The notes under the pieces: model-generated
Seen by the model: the letters and a program-made list of their open reading frames with translations, nothing else
Told to the model about the DNA's origin: nothing
Databases searched by the model: none
NCBI GenBank assembly: GCA_018780435.1
Contig: JADMJS010000504.1
Coordinates: 1-32,240 of the forward strand
Direction: 5' to 3'
Source of the DNA: Myxococcales bacterium
Lineage (GTDB): Bacteria; Myxococcota_A; UBA9042; GCA-2863065
DNA length: 32,240 nucleotides
Translations under genes and position numbers: made by a program
In this document: piece by piece, positions 1 to 8,335 of the stretch
Layout of the letters: each line of letters starts with the position of its first letter
Position numbering within the stretch: position 1 is the first letter of the stretch

Positions 1-3000
1 CGAGGCCCTCGAGCTCCTTCGGGTTGGTCTCGAGGAAGGTCTTGAGCTCTTCGATGGCGCGATCGGGCTTGCCGCTCTGGATGAGCGCTTCGGCGAACGC
101 GAGTGATATCTCGGCGCCGCCCTTGCCCTGCTCGTAGAGCTTCTCGAACTGAGACACGGCCTGGGCTGGCTGTCCGACTTCGACGAGGAGCCGCGCGAGG
201 CTCGCTCGGGCGTTCACGTTGGACGGCTGGGCCTTCACGATGCGCTGGAAGACCTCCTTGGCCTCGTCGACCCGGCCCTGTTTCATCAGGAGCTCGCCGC
301 GTTCGAGCGCGACGCTCATGGCGGCCTCCGACTCTTCGCCGGCGCCCTCGAAGGCCTTGCTGGCCTCCTCGAGGACGGTCAAGGCGCGCTCGTAGTCCTT
401 CTCCCGGCGATGGATCTGAGCGAGGCGCAGATACGCTTCGAGGTGCTTCGGATCCTTCTGTTTGACGACCTCGAACTTCTTGGCAGCGAGGCTGAGCTTC
501 CCTCGGGCTTCGAGGACGTCGCCGCTCATGAAGAGCACTTCTGGGTTGCCCGGGAACGCCGATTCGGCGCGAACCGTCACCGACTCCGCCTCCTGCAAGT
601 TATCGACACCCTTGAGGATTCGAACATACGCCCGCATGAAGCCGAGCGACTTGCAGACGTCCTGGGGACACGCGCCGAGCCGCTCGGCCGCTTTGGCGCC
701 GTTTCCGACGCGCTGGTCGGCCTCCGCGAGTTCGACGATCAGGGTCTCGTCCTTGGGATCGAAGGCGGCGGCCGCTTCGAGGGCCGAACGACGGTCCTCG
801 TTCTTGCCTTGCAGCCCGTAGACCTGAGCGCGGAGCAGATTGGCGGCGAATTCACCGTACCCGTCGCCCGACTCCTTCGCCGACGCCTGAGCAGCCTCCG
901 CGAGCTCACGCGCCCGAGCGTAGCCGGGCTCTTCCTGCTTCTCGACCAAGATGGCGGCGATGGTCACACGCGCGTCGTAGTTCTTCTCGTCGACCGCGAG
1001 GGCCGCTTCGGCAGCCACGATGGCGTCATCGAACTTCTTCTGCTCGCGGAGCGCCGCCGCCCGCTCGAGCTGCGCCCAGATGAGCGCCGGCTGCTCTTTG
1101 ACCACCGTGTCGAGGAGCTGGAGAGCCTGCTCCGGCTTCTGGCGTTCACGGAAAAGCAGCGCCTTGTAGAGGAGGTCCCGTCCACCCGTCAGGTCCGACG
1201 AGTTGGCCTGGGCCAGCGCGAGTTCGGCCTGTTCGAGGAGCTTCTCCCGGCTCGTCTCGGCCGAGCCCGTCTCTCCGAGCAATTCCCAGAACTGCGACAG
1301 AAAGGAGCGGGTCTTCATGGCTGCGAATTGTTTGTCGAGGGCCGCCTTGCGCGCCTCGTCGCGGAGGAAGCGTCCCGGCCAGCGGAAGCGGAACTGAAGT
1401 GCGATGCGGACCTGTTCGTCCTGCAGGGCCGACTTCTTCTTCTCGTCGGTCTCCGCCGCGATCGCCTTCTCCAGAGCAGCCGTGCGCGCGTCGTATGACT
1501 GCGGGCTGTCGCCGAGCGGCGGCAGCGTGTCCTTCTCGGGTTCCGGCGCGACGCCCGGTGCGCCGGGGTCGCGCGACGGCGCTGGTTTGTCGGCAACGCC
1601 GCCGGGCATGGTGGTGTCGGAAGGAGCATCTCCGAGCAACCCGACGAAGAAGTAGCCGTGGCCGAGGAACTCTCCCGCCACGCCCGCGCCACCGATGACG
1701 AGCAGCGCCACGAGCGCGATGACGGGGCCCTTGCTGCCACCGGACCGGGACGCGCTAGGGGCGTCCTTGCGCACCGGCGTCTTGGAAGGGCGGGCGTCTG
1801 CCTTGGCCAACGTGGGCTTCGGCGGTTCACCGGGGAGGTCGAGGTCGAAGGAGCCCACTTCGGCGGACTCTTTGACCGCGGCCGCTGCGACGGGGCCGCC
1901 AGCCGTGGCCTTCGGCGCTTCCACGAAGAAGGAGCTTACGTCGCGCGACTGGGCGCGAGAGGTGTTCGGAAGTGGACCCGGTGGCGCGCTCGGTTCCGCG
2001 ACGGGTGCCTTCGACGGCGGCCCGCGCCTCGATTCGACTGATCTCTCGGCGATGCCGACGTCAGCGAAGGGATTGCTGGCCGCCGCAAACGAGCCCTCTT
2101 TGCTGAGGCTCTCTTCGAGGAGGCTCGAAAAGTCCATCTCGTCGAGGGCGCCAGCTTGGCTGCGCCCGGCCAGGGAGTGGGCGCCGCCGAGTGACGTGCT
2201 TCGCTCGAAATCAAGTGGTGGAACGGACCGACGAGACGGGTCGGGTGGAGCCGACAGATCGAAACCGAAGGCGCTCCCTTCGTCCAGAGGCGGAACTGAG
2301 CGGTTTCGGGCGGCTGAGCCGAAACCCGGGCTTGAGAAGCCGCTCGCAGACCCTCTCCCGAGCCCACCACCAGCGCCGCTGCCGGTGAGGCTGCCCTCGA
2401 GTGGCGGGAAGTCGTCGAAGCTCCGCTCGACATCGGCGCTCGGGGGCGGAAGGGTGCGACCGGTCGCAGGAGCGGCCCCTCGAGGCGGGGCGGGCGGAGC
2501 GGCCGCCGACGATGGGGGCGGTGACGCGGGGACGACCTTGAGCGGGGTGGGCGGCGGCGGCGGAGGCGGCGCCTTAGCAGCCGGCGTTGGGTCTTTCCCG
2601 CGCCCGGTCCACACCACATCGGTGGCGTGGTGGAGCTTTCGACCGGTGCGGTGGTAGGTGCCCGCGAGGGTCAGGTCGACGTCCTTCAGGCTGCTGACTT
2701 CACCGACGCTGTCGGGCTGCGACTTCTCGAAGCCGGCGCCAGTGGCTTTGTCGCGTAGGACGCCGGAGAGCTGAATGCGGGACGCTTCGGCGGATTTGCC
2801 CCCGGCCTCTTCGAAGCCGATCTGCGAGAGACCAGCTCGAGAGAGACCATCGAGTTCGAAGCCGAAGTCGTCGTCCTCGCCGGGGTCGTTGCCCCCGGCG
2901 CCAATGGAGTCGCCACGATTGGCCTGTCCGACCGGAAAGACTTCGAGGCACTCGGGGCACGTAATGGACTTCGAGGGGTCAGCGGCGCGCTCTTCGGCCA

Positions 3001-3040
3001 CGTCGAATGAGGCGCCGCAATGAGGACAACCCAGCTTCAT
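1..3040 (-). CDS. Zinc-ribbon, single-TM, TPR-repeat protein (C-terminus off the left edge)
   Basis: The frame is open from the ATG at 3040 to the left edge, about 1013 residues without a stop, so the 3' end is missing. A purine-rich ribosome site (ACGGAG) lies about six bases before the ATG. The N-terminus is a small zinc ribbon with CPHC and CPEC knuckles (C5, C8, C28, C31), like the MJ0042-type fingers that open many myxobacterial proteins. A long Pro/Ser/Ala-rich low-complexity segment follows to about residue 430. One hydrophobic helix lies at about 439-458, then a Pro-rich stretch, then from about residue 540 to the edge Ala/Leu/Glu-rich helix pairs typical of TPR repeats. The likely topology is a cytoplasmic zinc ribbon and a periplasmic TPR scaffold; that is inference. 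No enzymatic motif is visible. It is divergent from selB. Related proteins are often annotated as gliding or secretion scaffolds, but nothing here fixes that role. Confidence 0.85.
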   Translation of the reverse strand, partial: MKLGCPHCGASFDVAEERAADPSKSITCPECLEVFPVGQANRGDSIGAGGNDPGEDDDFGFELDGLSRAGLSQIGFEEAGGKSAEASRIQLSGVLRDKATGAGFEKSQPDSVGEVSSLKDVDLTLAGTYHRTGRKLHHATDVVWTGRGKDPTPAAKAPPPPPPPTPLKVVPASPPPSSAAAPPAPPRGAAPATGRTLPPPSADVERSFDDFPPLEGSLTGSGAGGGLGRGSASGFSSPGFGSAARNRSVPPLDEGSAFGFDLSAPPDPSRRSVPPLDFERSTSLGGAHSLAGRSQAGALDEMDFSSLLEESLSKEGSFAAASNPFADVGIAERSVESRRGPPSKAPVAEPSAPPGPLPNTSRAQSRDVSSFFVEAPKATAGGPVAAAAVKESAEVGSFDLDLPGEPPKPTLAKADARPSKTPVRKDAPSASRSGGSKGPVIALVALLVIGGAGVAGEFLGHGYFFVGLLGDAPSDTTMPGGVADKPAPSRDPGAPGVAPEPEKDTLPPLGDSPQSYDARTAALEKAIAAETDEKKKSALQDEQVRIALQFRFRWPGRFLRDEARKAALDKQFAAMKTRSFLSQFWELLGETGSAETSREKLLEQAELALAQANSSDLTGGRDLLYKALLFRERQKPEQALQLLDTVVKEQPALIWAQLERAAALREQKKFDDAIVAAEAALAVDEKNYDARVTIAAILVEKQEEPGYARARELAEAAQASAKESGDGYGEFAANLLRAQVYGLQGKNEDRRSALEAAAAFDPKDETLIVELAEADQRVGNGAKAAERLGACPQDVCKSLGFMRAYVRILKGVDNLQEAESVTVRAESAFPGNPEVLFMSGDVLEARGKLSLAAKKFEVVKQKDPKHLEAYLRLAQIHRREKDYERALTVLEEASKAFEGAGEESEAAMSVALERGELLMKQGRVDEAKEVFQRIVKAQPSNVNARASLARLLVEVGQPAQAVSQFEKLYEQGKGGAEISLAFAEALIQSGKPDRAIEELKTFLETNPKELEGL

Positions 3041-3365
3041 ACGTGCTCCGTCTCTCTCTGGATGACCGTCATGTTTCGGACCCCACCGCCGCGAATCTCG
3101 GGCCCGAACGATCCGGGCCAGCGAGATCTGCGAGTGTCGACAAATCTCGGCCCGCAGGATAGCCCTGTGTGGCCATTTTCGCCAAGACCACCCCCTTGTC
3201 GTGAGATCGGAGGCTCTTGGTCGCATCCCCGTCCACCTCGGGACGCCCGAGAATGCGTCCGGCTATCGGGCGCACGTGGCCACATCTGAACTGGAACTTC
3301 GCGTTGGGATGGGCCTCGACTGTCGTGAGGTGACAATCACGCTCGCCCTGACTAGGCTCCCGCGA
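3041..3365. other. Divergent intergenic region between the zinc-ribbon/TPR gene and selB
   Basis: 325 bases without a credible gene. Short frames here have no family signature, although one on the plus strand is continuous with selB upstream of its start. The right end holds a promoter-like sequence for selB, listed separately. The left end holds the ribosome site of the minus-strand gene. I looked for a selenocysteine tRNA (selC) next to selB and saw no cloverleaf and no TCA-anticodon arm of the expected type. Confidence 0.6.
3330..3358 (+). promoter_or_regulatory. Candidate promoter of selB, placed for a leaderless transcript
   Basis: GTGACA (3330-3335) and TAGGCT (3353-3358) are separated by 17 bases and resemble a housekeeping -35/-10 pair. 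The -10 ends seven bases before the selB ATG, so transcription would begin at or next to the start codon. There is no Shine-Dalgarno sequence before that ATG, which fits. Recognised by eye only. Confidence 0.4.
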
Positions 3366-5315
3366 ATGCTCATCATCGGCACCGCTGGACACATCGATCA
3401 TGGCAAGACCTCGTTGGTGCGTGCCCTCACCGGGATCGAGACCGATCGCCTGAAAGAGGAACAGGCCCGCGGGATCTCGATCGAGCTCGGCTTCGCGTGG
3501 ATGGACGTCGGCGGCCTCCGCTGCGGCATCGTAGACGTGCCGGGCCACGAGCGATTCATCCGCCAGATGATCGCTGGCGCGACCGGAATCGACCTCGTCA
3601 TGCTGGTGATTGCCGCCGACGAGGGGGTGATGCAGCAGACGCGCGAGCATCTCGACGTCTGCCGCCTCCTCGGGATCTCGAGTGGTTTCGTGGTGCTCTC
3701 GAAGATCGATCTCGTCGACCCCGAGTGGCTCGAGCTCGTCAAAGCGGATGTGGCCACCTTCGTTAGCGGGACCTTCCTCGAGGGTGCCCCCGTGCTCGAA
3801 GTCACGCTACTGCCGGGGAGCGGCGGGGGAGCGACGCAGGCGACCACCGCCATACGGAGCGAGATCGAGCGGCAAGCGCCCGCAGCGGGCGAACGACGAC
3901 GGCGCGCAGCCACCCTGCCGTTCCGGCTGCCCGTCGACCGAGTCTTCACCATGCGGGGTTTCGGTACGGTCGTAACGGGGACCGTGGCCTCGGGGAACGT
4001 TGACGTCGGGGACGCCGTGACGCTTCAGCCGAGTGGCGCGGCAGCGAAGGTTCGCGGCATCGAGAGCCACGGTGACGCCGTCCATAGCGCGGTCGGTGGT
4101 CATCGGGCCGCCGTCAATCTCCAAGGCCTCGACCGCGAGTCGGTCGACCGGGGCGAGGTGCTGACGCGACCTGGAAGTTTCACGCCGTCGCACCTCCTCG
4201 ATGTCGACCTGCACTTTCTCGCCCACGCGGGAAAGATCCTGGAGACGGGCGCCAAGGCCCTCGTCCACCTTGGCACGACGCAAGTGACCGGGACTATTGT
4301 CTTGCTCGGCGCGGATGCGATGGAGCCGGGTGAGACGCGCCCTGCGCAGTTGCGCCTCGACCGCCCGGTCGTGGCGATGGCCGGGGACCGCGTGGTCCTC
4401 CGCGGGTTCGAACAGCTCGCCCACTACGGGACCACCTTCGGCGGGGCGACGGTTCGGCACCCCACCCCGCTCAAACACAAGGCCGGCGATACCGAGGTCT
4501 TGGCCACGATCTCGACGCTGGCCGGTGACGACATGACGGCGAAGCTACGCGTCGTCACGGTCGACGCGGGCCTCTTCGGCTACGACGAACGCCAGTTCAC
4601 GCAGATCCTCGGCGCCCCGGGGAGCGAGATCGCGGAGGGCCTCGCGGCGCTGACGGCCACCGCCCAGCTCTTCCGCGTGCAGGAGGGCGGCACCGATCGT
4701 TACGTCCACGCCAGCCACTTCGACGCCTTGTGCGACAAGGCTGAGACGCTCCTGGCCTCCCACCACGAACGGTCGCCTCACCGGCCGGGCATGCCCCTGG
4801 GTGAGCTCCGGTCGCAGCTTCGCTACGACCTGTCCCCGCGGCTCTTCGCGGAGATCATCGCCGTGCTGGCGGCCCGGGGACGCGTGGTCGCCGAGCAGCG
4901 CTGGGTACGGCGCATCGACTTCACGCCACGGCTCAGCGCCGCGATGGCGTCCGCACGTGAACGCGGGTTGACGCTGCTTCGCGCCGCAGGGCTCGCGACG
5001 CCCTCGCTCGTCGAACTGGGCGACCAGCTCCGCGGAACCGGCACGACACCGTCGGCGCAAGACGTCGCGGAGGTCGTCGAGCTCCTGGTGGAAGAAGGCC
5101 TCGTGGTGAAAGTGGACGGGCTCCTCTTCCACAAGGAGGCCATCGACGGGCTCGCACAGGCGGTCCGAACGTGGTTCGAGGGCCACGAGACCTTGAACAC
5201 CACCGAGTTCAAGGAGCTGACCGGAGCGTCTCGTAAGTATTCGGTACCACTCGCGGAATACCTCGACTCCCTCAAGCTGACGGCCCGTTACGGCGACGTC
5301 CGGAAGCGACGGTGA
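3366..5315 (+). CDS. selB: Selenocysteine-specific translation elongation factor SelB
   Basis: A GTPase of 649 residues, close to the usual SelB length, that brings Sec-tRNA(Sec) to UGA codons marked by a SECIS element. Visible motifs are G1 GHIDHGKT (8-15), the switch I region [13 protein letters not shown]3 DVPGH (57-61) and G4 SKID (112-115, a variant of NKxD). EF-Tu-like domains II and III follow, including the [10 protein letters not shown] segment. The last 200 or so residues look like the winged-helix repeats that read the SECIS hairpin, ending with the SelB-like sequence [13 protein letters not shown]. The ATG at 3366 is chosen because family homology begins exactly there ([15 protein letters not shown]); upstream in-frame codons do not resemble the family. 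Neither selA, selD nor selC is in the window. The gene implies that this organism decodes selenocysteine. Confidence 0.96.
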   Translation: MLIIGTAGHIDHGKTSLVRALTGIETDRLKEEQARGISIELGFAWMDVGGLRCGIVDVPGHERFIRQMIAGATGIDLVMLVIAADEGVMQQTREHLDVCRLLGISSGFVVLSKIDLVDPEWLELVKADVATFVSGTFLEGAPVLEVTLLPGSGGGATQATTAIRSEIERQAPAAGERRRRAATLPFRLPVDRVFTMRGFGTVVTGTVASGNVDVGDAVTLQPSGAAAKVRGIESHGDAVHSAVGGHRAAVNLQGLDRESVDRGEVLTRPGSFTPSHLLDVDLHFLAHAGKILETGAKALVHLGTTQVTGTIVLLGADAMEPGETRPAQLRLDRPVVAMAGDRVVLRGFEQLAHYGTTFGGATVRHPTPLKHKAGDTEVLATISTLAGDDMTAKLRVVTVDAGLFGYDERQFTQILGAPGSEIAEGLAALTATAQLFRVQEGGTDRYVHASHFDALCDKAETLLASHHERSPHRPGMPLGELRSQLRYDLSPRLFAEIIAVLAARGRVVAEQRWVRRIDFTPRLSAAMASARERGLTLLRAAGLATPSLVELGDQLRGTGTTPSAQDVAEVVELLVEEGLVVKVDGLLFHKEAIDGLAQAVRTWFEGHETLNTTEFKELTGASRKYSVPLAEYLDSLKLTARYGDVRKRR

Positions 5316-5367
5316 CCGGCCCTGGCGGCTCGTCGCTTTGGAAGGGACGTGAGGCGCTCGGAATAGG

Positions 5368-5395
5368 TTGCGGGTCCGTCTCGGACTGGTACTTT
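5368..5395 (+). promoter_or_regulatory. Candidate promoter of the glycosyltransferase gene, near-leaderless
   Basis: TTGCGG (5368-5373) and TACTTT (5390-5395) with a 16-base spacer lie directly before the preferred GTG start at 5404. Eight bases separate the -10 from the start codon and there is no Shine-Dalgarno sequence. The TTG of the -35 is itself an in-frame possible start, so the two readings compete. Confidence 0.3.
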
Positions 5396-5403
5396 CGCGC
5401 GCC

Positions 5404-7821
5404 GTGACGAGCGCCCAACCGAAACGTCGACTGTGGATCGCCGGACTGCTCCTCGCCGGCATCGGGGCGGCGGCGGCGGCAGTCGTTCTGAGACCGGCGC
5501 AGGGGTTGAAGCTCGAACGCACGAACCGACCCGACTCGCCCGTCGTCATCGACCGCAAAGTACAGTTCGAGGTCGAGTCGCTCGCCGAGAACAACCCCTT
5601 TTATCGCCTCGAAGAGAACTTGAAGCTGCAGTGGTCGGGCTGGCTCTACCTGCCGCGCACGGGGAACTACCGCTTCGAGATCGAGAGCGACGATGGGAGC
5701 AGCCTCTACTTCGGCGACGTTCGCCTCGTCGACAACAGCGGCAAACACCCTCGCCGCACCCGAGGGGAAGAGGTCTTCGTCGAGCGCGGGTGGATCCCGA
5801 TCCGGATCGAATACGAAAACGCCAAAGGCGGCGGCTACTTCGACCTCAAATGGCGTCTGCCCTCGGGCTACAACACCATCGGTCGACTCCCACGCGCTTA
5901 CCTGCGCCCCGACCGGCCCACGAGCGCCGGCGTCCTCGAACGGGCGCTCCCGGCGCTCTCCTTCATCTGCTTCGGCATCGCGTTCCTGACCCTCTTCCGC
6001 GAGCGGGTCCGCTCGGCCATCACCCGTCTTCGGTCCCCGGCGAACCGGGCGACGGTGCTCGCGGGCGCCGGCGTGTTCCTGCTCGCGCTCGGCGTGCGGG
6101 CGGCGACGGTCGGCGCTCAAGGCGAGACCTGCGACGAGTGGGCCTACGTCGGCGCGGGTGACGTCTACTATCGAAACGTCGCCGCCCTTCACTTCGACGC
6201 CGAGCAGTGGCGCGTCAACCGCGAACACCCACCCGTGGGCAAGCTCATCTACGGCGTCGCTCAGGCTGCGTTCGGCGGCGGCCCGACGCCAGCCCGGCTC
6301 GCGTCGGCGCTCCTCGGCAGCCTCACCGTGCTGCTCGTCTTCGGCATCGGTCGGCGCCTCAGCGGCGTCGGCACGGCGACGGTCGCCGGCCTCGTCGCGG
6401 CGCTGCTCCCGCCGGCCATCGCGCACTCGAACATCGGGACTCTCGAAGCCCCGCTCGCGTTCTTCTACACCGCCGCCATCGCGTGTTTCTTGCGAGGGCT
6501 CGACGACGACGACGACGCCTCGGGCTTTCAGGCGCTGGCGTGGCTCTGCGCTGGGCTCGCCGTCGGGACGAAGTTCACGGCCGGGCTCCTCATCCCCTTC
6601 TTCTACGTCGGCTGGGTCATCTGGCATCGCCGAAGCGCCCGCATGACGGGGACCGTCCCGATGCCGTGGGGCATGTACGTCGGCCCGGTCCTGGCTGCTC
6701 TCCCCGTGCTGCTCCTGTGGCCGTGGCTGTGGGAGAAGACGCTCGAGCACCTCCTCGAGACCGTCGGCCATTGGAAGAACAGGCCAGGACCCGAGCTCTT
6801 CCTCGGCGAGCTGGTGACCGACCGACCGAAGTCCTACTTCCTCGTCTGGTTCCTCGCGGCGGTGCCCGTGTCGGTGCTGCTCACGGCCGTGCTGGGCTTC
6901 GCGCGCGCGGTCAAGGCCCCCGATCGGCGCTGGTACATCATCCTCGTCTGGCAGCTCTTGCCCTTCGTGTGGTCCTTCGTGACGTTGCGGCAAGGCGGGT
7001 ACCGGTACGTCTACCCGGCTTTCTTCCCGCTCGCGCTCCTCGCCGGTTTCGGAGCGGACTGGCTGGCCGGGCGCCTCTTGCCGCTGCTCGGCGCGATCAA
7101 GGAGGCACTGCGGGCACGCGTCGCCTTGTGGACGACGGGCGCCGTCGTCGTCTCGGGCGCGGCGCTCGGCGCGATCCGGTCCGGGCCCTACTTCCACTAC
7201 TACTTCAACGAAGCCTTCGGCGGCACCCGCGGCGTCTACGAGAAGGAGCTCTTCGACATCGGGTTCTGGGCGGAAGGATTGGATGAAGCGGTCGAATGGC
7301 TCAACGCGAACGCGCCCCAAGGCGCGACCGTGGGACTCGCGGGCGCGGTCGACCACACCGCCTTCGGGCTCCGTCCCGACTTGCGTCGTTGTCTCGAAGC
7401 GCGCGCTGGTTGCAGCCCATCCCGTGACTACGTCATTCGAGACACCCTCCGCATCAGCACTGAAGGCCTCGAAGGTTACGATCAGGTCTTCTCCGTTCGC
7501 ACGATGGGGGCGCCGCTGCTCGCCGTCTACGAACGACAGGCCAAGCCGGACACGGCCGCGAAAGACGCCGGCACGGCGCCGATAGACACGCCCCCCACGT
7601 CCAGCTCACGCGTACCGCCGCGACGCGAAGTCCGCAGCTTCGCGTTCCGTCGGCCCTTCGACTTCATGCTCGAGCGGTCGCGCCTCGGGACGCGTCGGCT
7701 GCCGATCGACCTCGAGGTGATCCCGACGAGTGAAGCGCCGAACTCGCCGGAGGACGCGCCGGGAGATGGCCCTGGTGATATCCCAGCGGAAGCGCTGGAG
7801 ATTCCGCTTCGCGAGCCGTGA
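5404..7821 (+). CDS. PA14-domain, multi-TM GT39/PMT-like glycosyltransferase
   Basis: A membrane protein of 805 residues. After an N-terminal helix (about 12-28) comes a PA14-like beta domain (about 55-165) with the family core TGNYRFEIESDDGSSLYF, a likely extracytoplasmic carbohydrate-binding module. The rest to about residue 600 is a polytopic region typical of the dolichyl-phosphate-mannose-protein mannosyltransferase / ArnT superfamily. It carries the acidic pair CDEWAY (D244, E245) in the first periplasmic loop and an EHPPVGK motif further on; the acidic pair is expected to activate the acceptor. A soluble tail follows. The substrate is probably a lipid-linked sugar, with transfer to protein or lipid unresolved. 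The start could be TTG at 5368; GTG at 5404 is preferred because of the promoter-like sequence and a better N-region. It follows selB by under 100 bases and converges on moaC with a 22-base gap. Confidence 0.85.
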   Translation: MTSAQPKRRLWIAGLLLAGIGAAAAAVVLRPAQGLKLERTNRPDSPVVIDRKVQFEVESLAENNPFYRLEENLKLQWSGWLYLPRTGNYRFEIESDDGSSLYFGDVRLVDNSGKHPRRTRGEEVFVERGWIPIRIEYENAKGGGYFDLKWRLPSGYNTIGRLPRAYLRPDRPTSAGVLERALPALSFICFGIAFLTLFRERVRSAITRLRSPANRATVLAGAGVFLLALGVRAATVGAQGETCDEWAYVGAGDVYYRNVAALHFDAEQWRVNREHPPVGKLIYGVAQAAFGGGPTPARLASALLGSLTVLLVFGIGRRLSGVGTATVAGLVAALLPPAIAHSNIGTLEAPLAFFYTAAIACFLRGLDDDDDASGFQALAWLCAGLAVGTKFTAGLLIPFFYVGWVIWHRRSARMTGTVPMPWGMYVGPVLAALPVLLLWPWLWEKTLEHLLETVGHWKNRPGPELFLGELVTDRPKSYFLVWFLAAVPVSVLLTAVLGFARAVKAPDRRWYIILVWQLLPFVWSFVTLRQGGYRYVYPAFFPLALLAGFGADWLAGRLLPLLGAIKEALRARVALWTTGAVVVSGAALGAIRSGPYFHYYFNEAFGGTRGVYEKELFDIGFWAEGLDEAVEWLNANAPQGATVGLAGAVDHTAFGLRPDLRRCLEARAGCSPSRDYVIRDTLRISTEGLEGYDQVFSVRTMGAPLLAVYERQAKPDTAAKDAGTAPIDTPPTSSSRVPPRREVRSFAFRRPFDFMLERSRLGTRRLPIDLEVIPTSEAPNSPEDAPGDGPGDIPAEALEIPLREP

Positions 7822-7843
7822 GCTTGGGCGTTACGAGATCAGG

Positions 7844-8335
7844 TCAACCGCGTCGTTCGTAGTCCGACTTCCCGCCGGTCTTCTCGATGAGGCGGATCGG
7901 GCCGATGACGGCCTCGCGATCGACGGCCTTGACCATGTCGTAGACCGTGAGCGCCGCGACGCTGACCGCCGTCAGCGCCTCCATCTCGACGCCGGTCGGG
8001 CCGTGGCAACGCACCGCGGCTTCGATGTGCGCCCCGTGGTCGTCGAGCGCGACGTCGACCTCGACTTTCGTGAGCGCGAGCGGGTGACAGAGGGGGATGA
8101 GGTCGGCGGTCCGTTTGGCCGCCTGAATGCCGGCGATGCGCGCCACACCGAGCACGTCGCCCTTCTTCATCGCGGACTCGCGGATGAGGCGCCGAGTCTC
8201 GGGCAAGAGGGTCACGTGCGCCTCGGCTCGGGCTGTCCGGGTCGTCGGTAGCTTGTCCGACACGTCCACCATCCGGGCCGCGCCGTCATCCGAGACGTGA
8301 CTGAGCGCGAGCGGCGAGGCCGTGGCTTGACTCAC
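7844..8335 (-). CDS. moaC: Cyclic pyranopterin monophosphate synthase MoaC
   Basis: 163 residues, normal for MoaC, which converts the 3',8-cyclo-GTP made by MoaA into cyclic pyranopterin monophosphate in molybdopterin synthesis. The sequence shows the family opening ARMVDVSDK, the strand LIPLCHPL (about 80-86), the block [20 protein letters not shown] and the catalytic pair D133/K136 in YDMVK, ending GGKSDY. The GTG start overlaps the stop of the upstream FG-GAP lipoprotein gene as GTGA, so translation is probably coupled. Homology covers the region from the SHVSDDG segment onward, which supports a start here rather than the internal ATG within ARMVDV. No other moa or moe gene is in the window. 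Confidence 0.95.
   Translation of the reverse strand: MSQATASPLALSHVSDDGAARMVDVSDKLPTTRTARAEAHVTLLPETRRLIRESAMKKGDVLGVARIAGIQAAKRTADLIPLCHPLALTKVEVDVALDDHGAHIEAAVRCHGPTGVEMEALTAVSVAALTVYDMVKAVDREAVIGPIRLIEKTGGKSDYERRG

Noticed and set aside
410..1498. Open plus-strand frame of 362 codons
   Set aside because: Opposite the TPR region of the minus-strand zinc-ribbon protein. Composition is the mirror of that gene.
3041..3365. Possible selenocysteine tRNA beside selB
   Set aside because: No long acceptor stem, extra arm or suitable anticodon loop could be found on either strand.
5272..7356. Open minus-strand frame of 694 codons opposite the glycosyltransferase
   Set aside because: Arg/Asp/Glu-rich translation with no family motif, fully opposite a gene with clear PA14 and GT39-like features. 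Typical of antisense frames in GC-rich genes.
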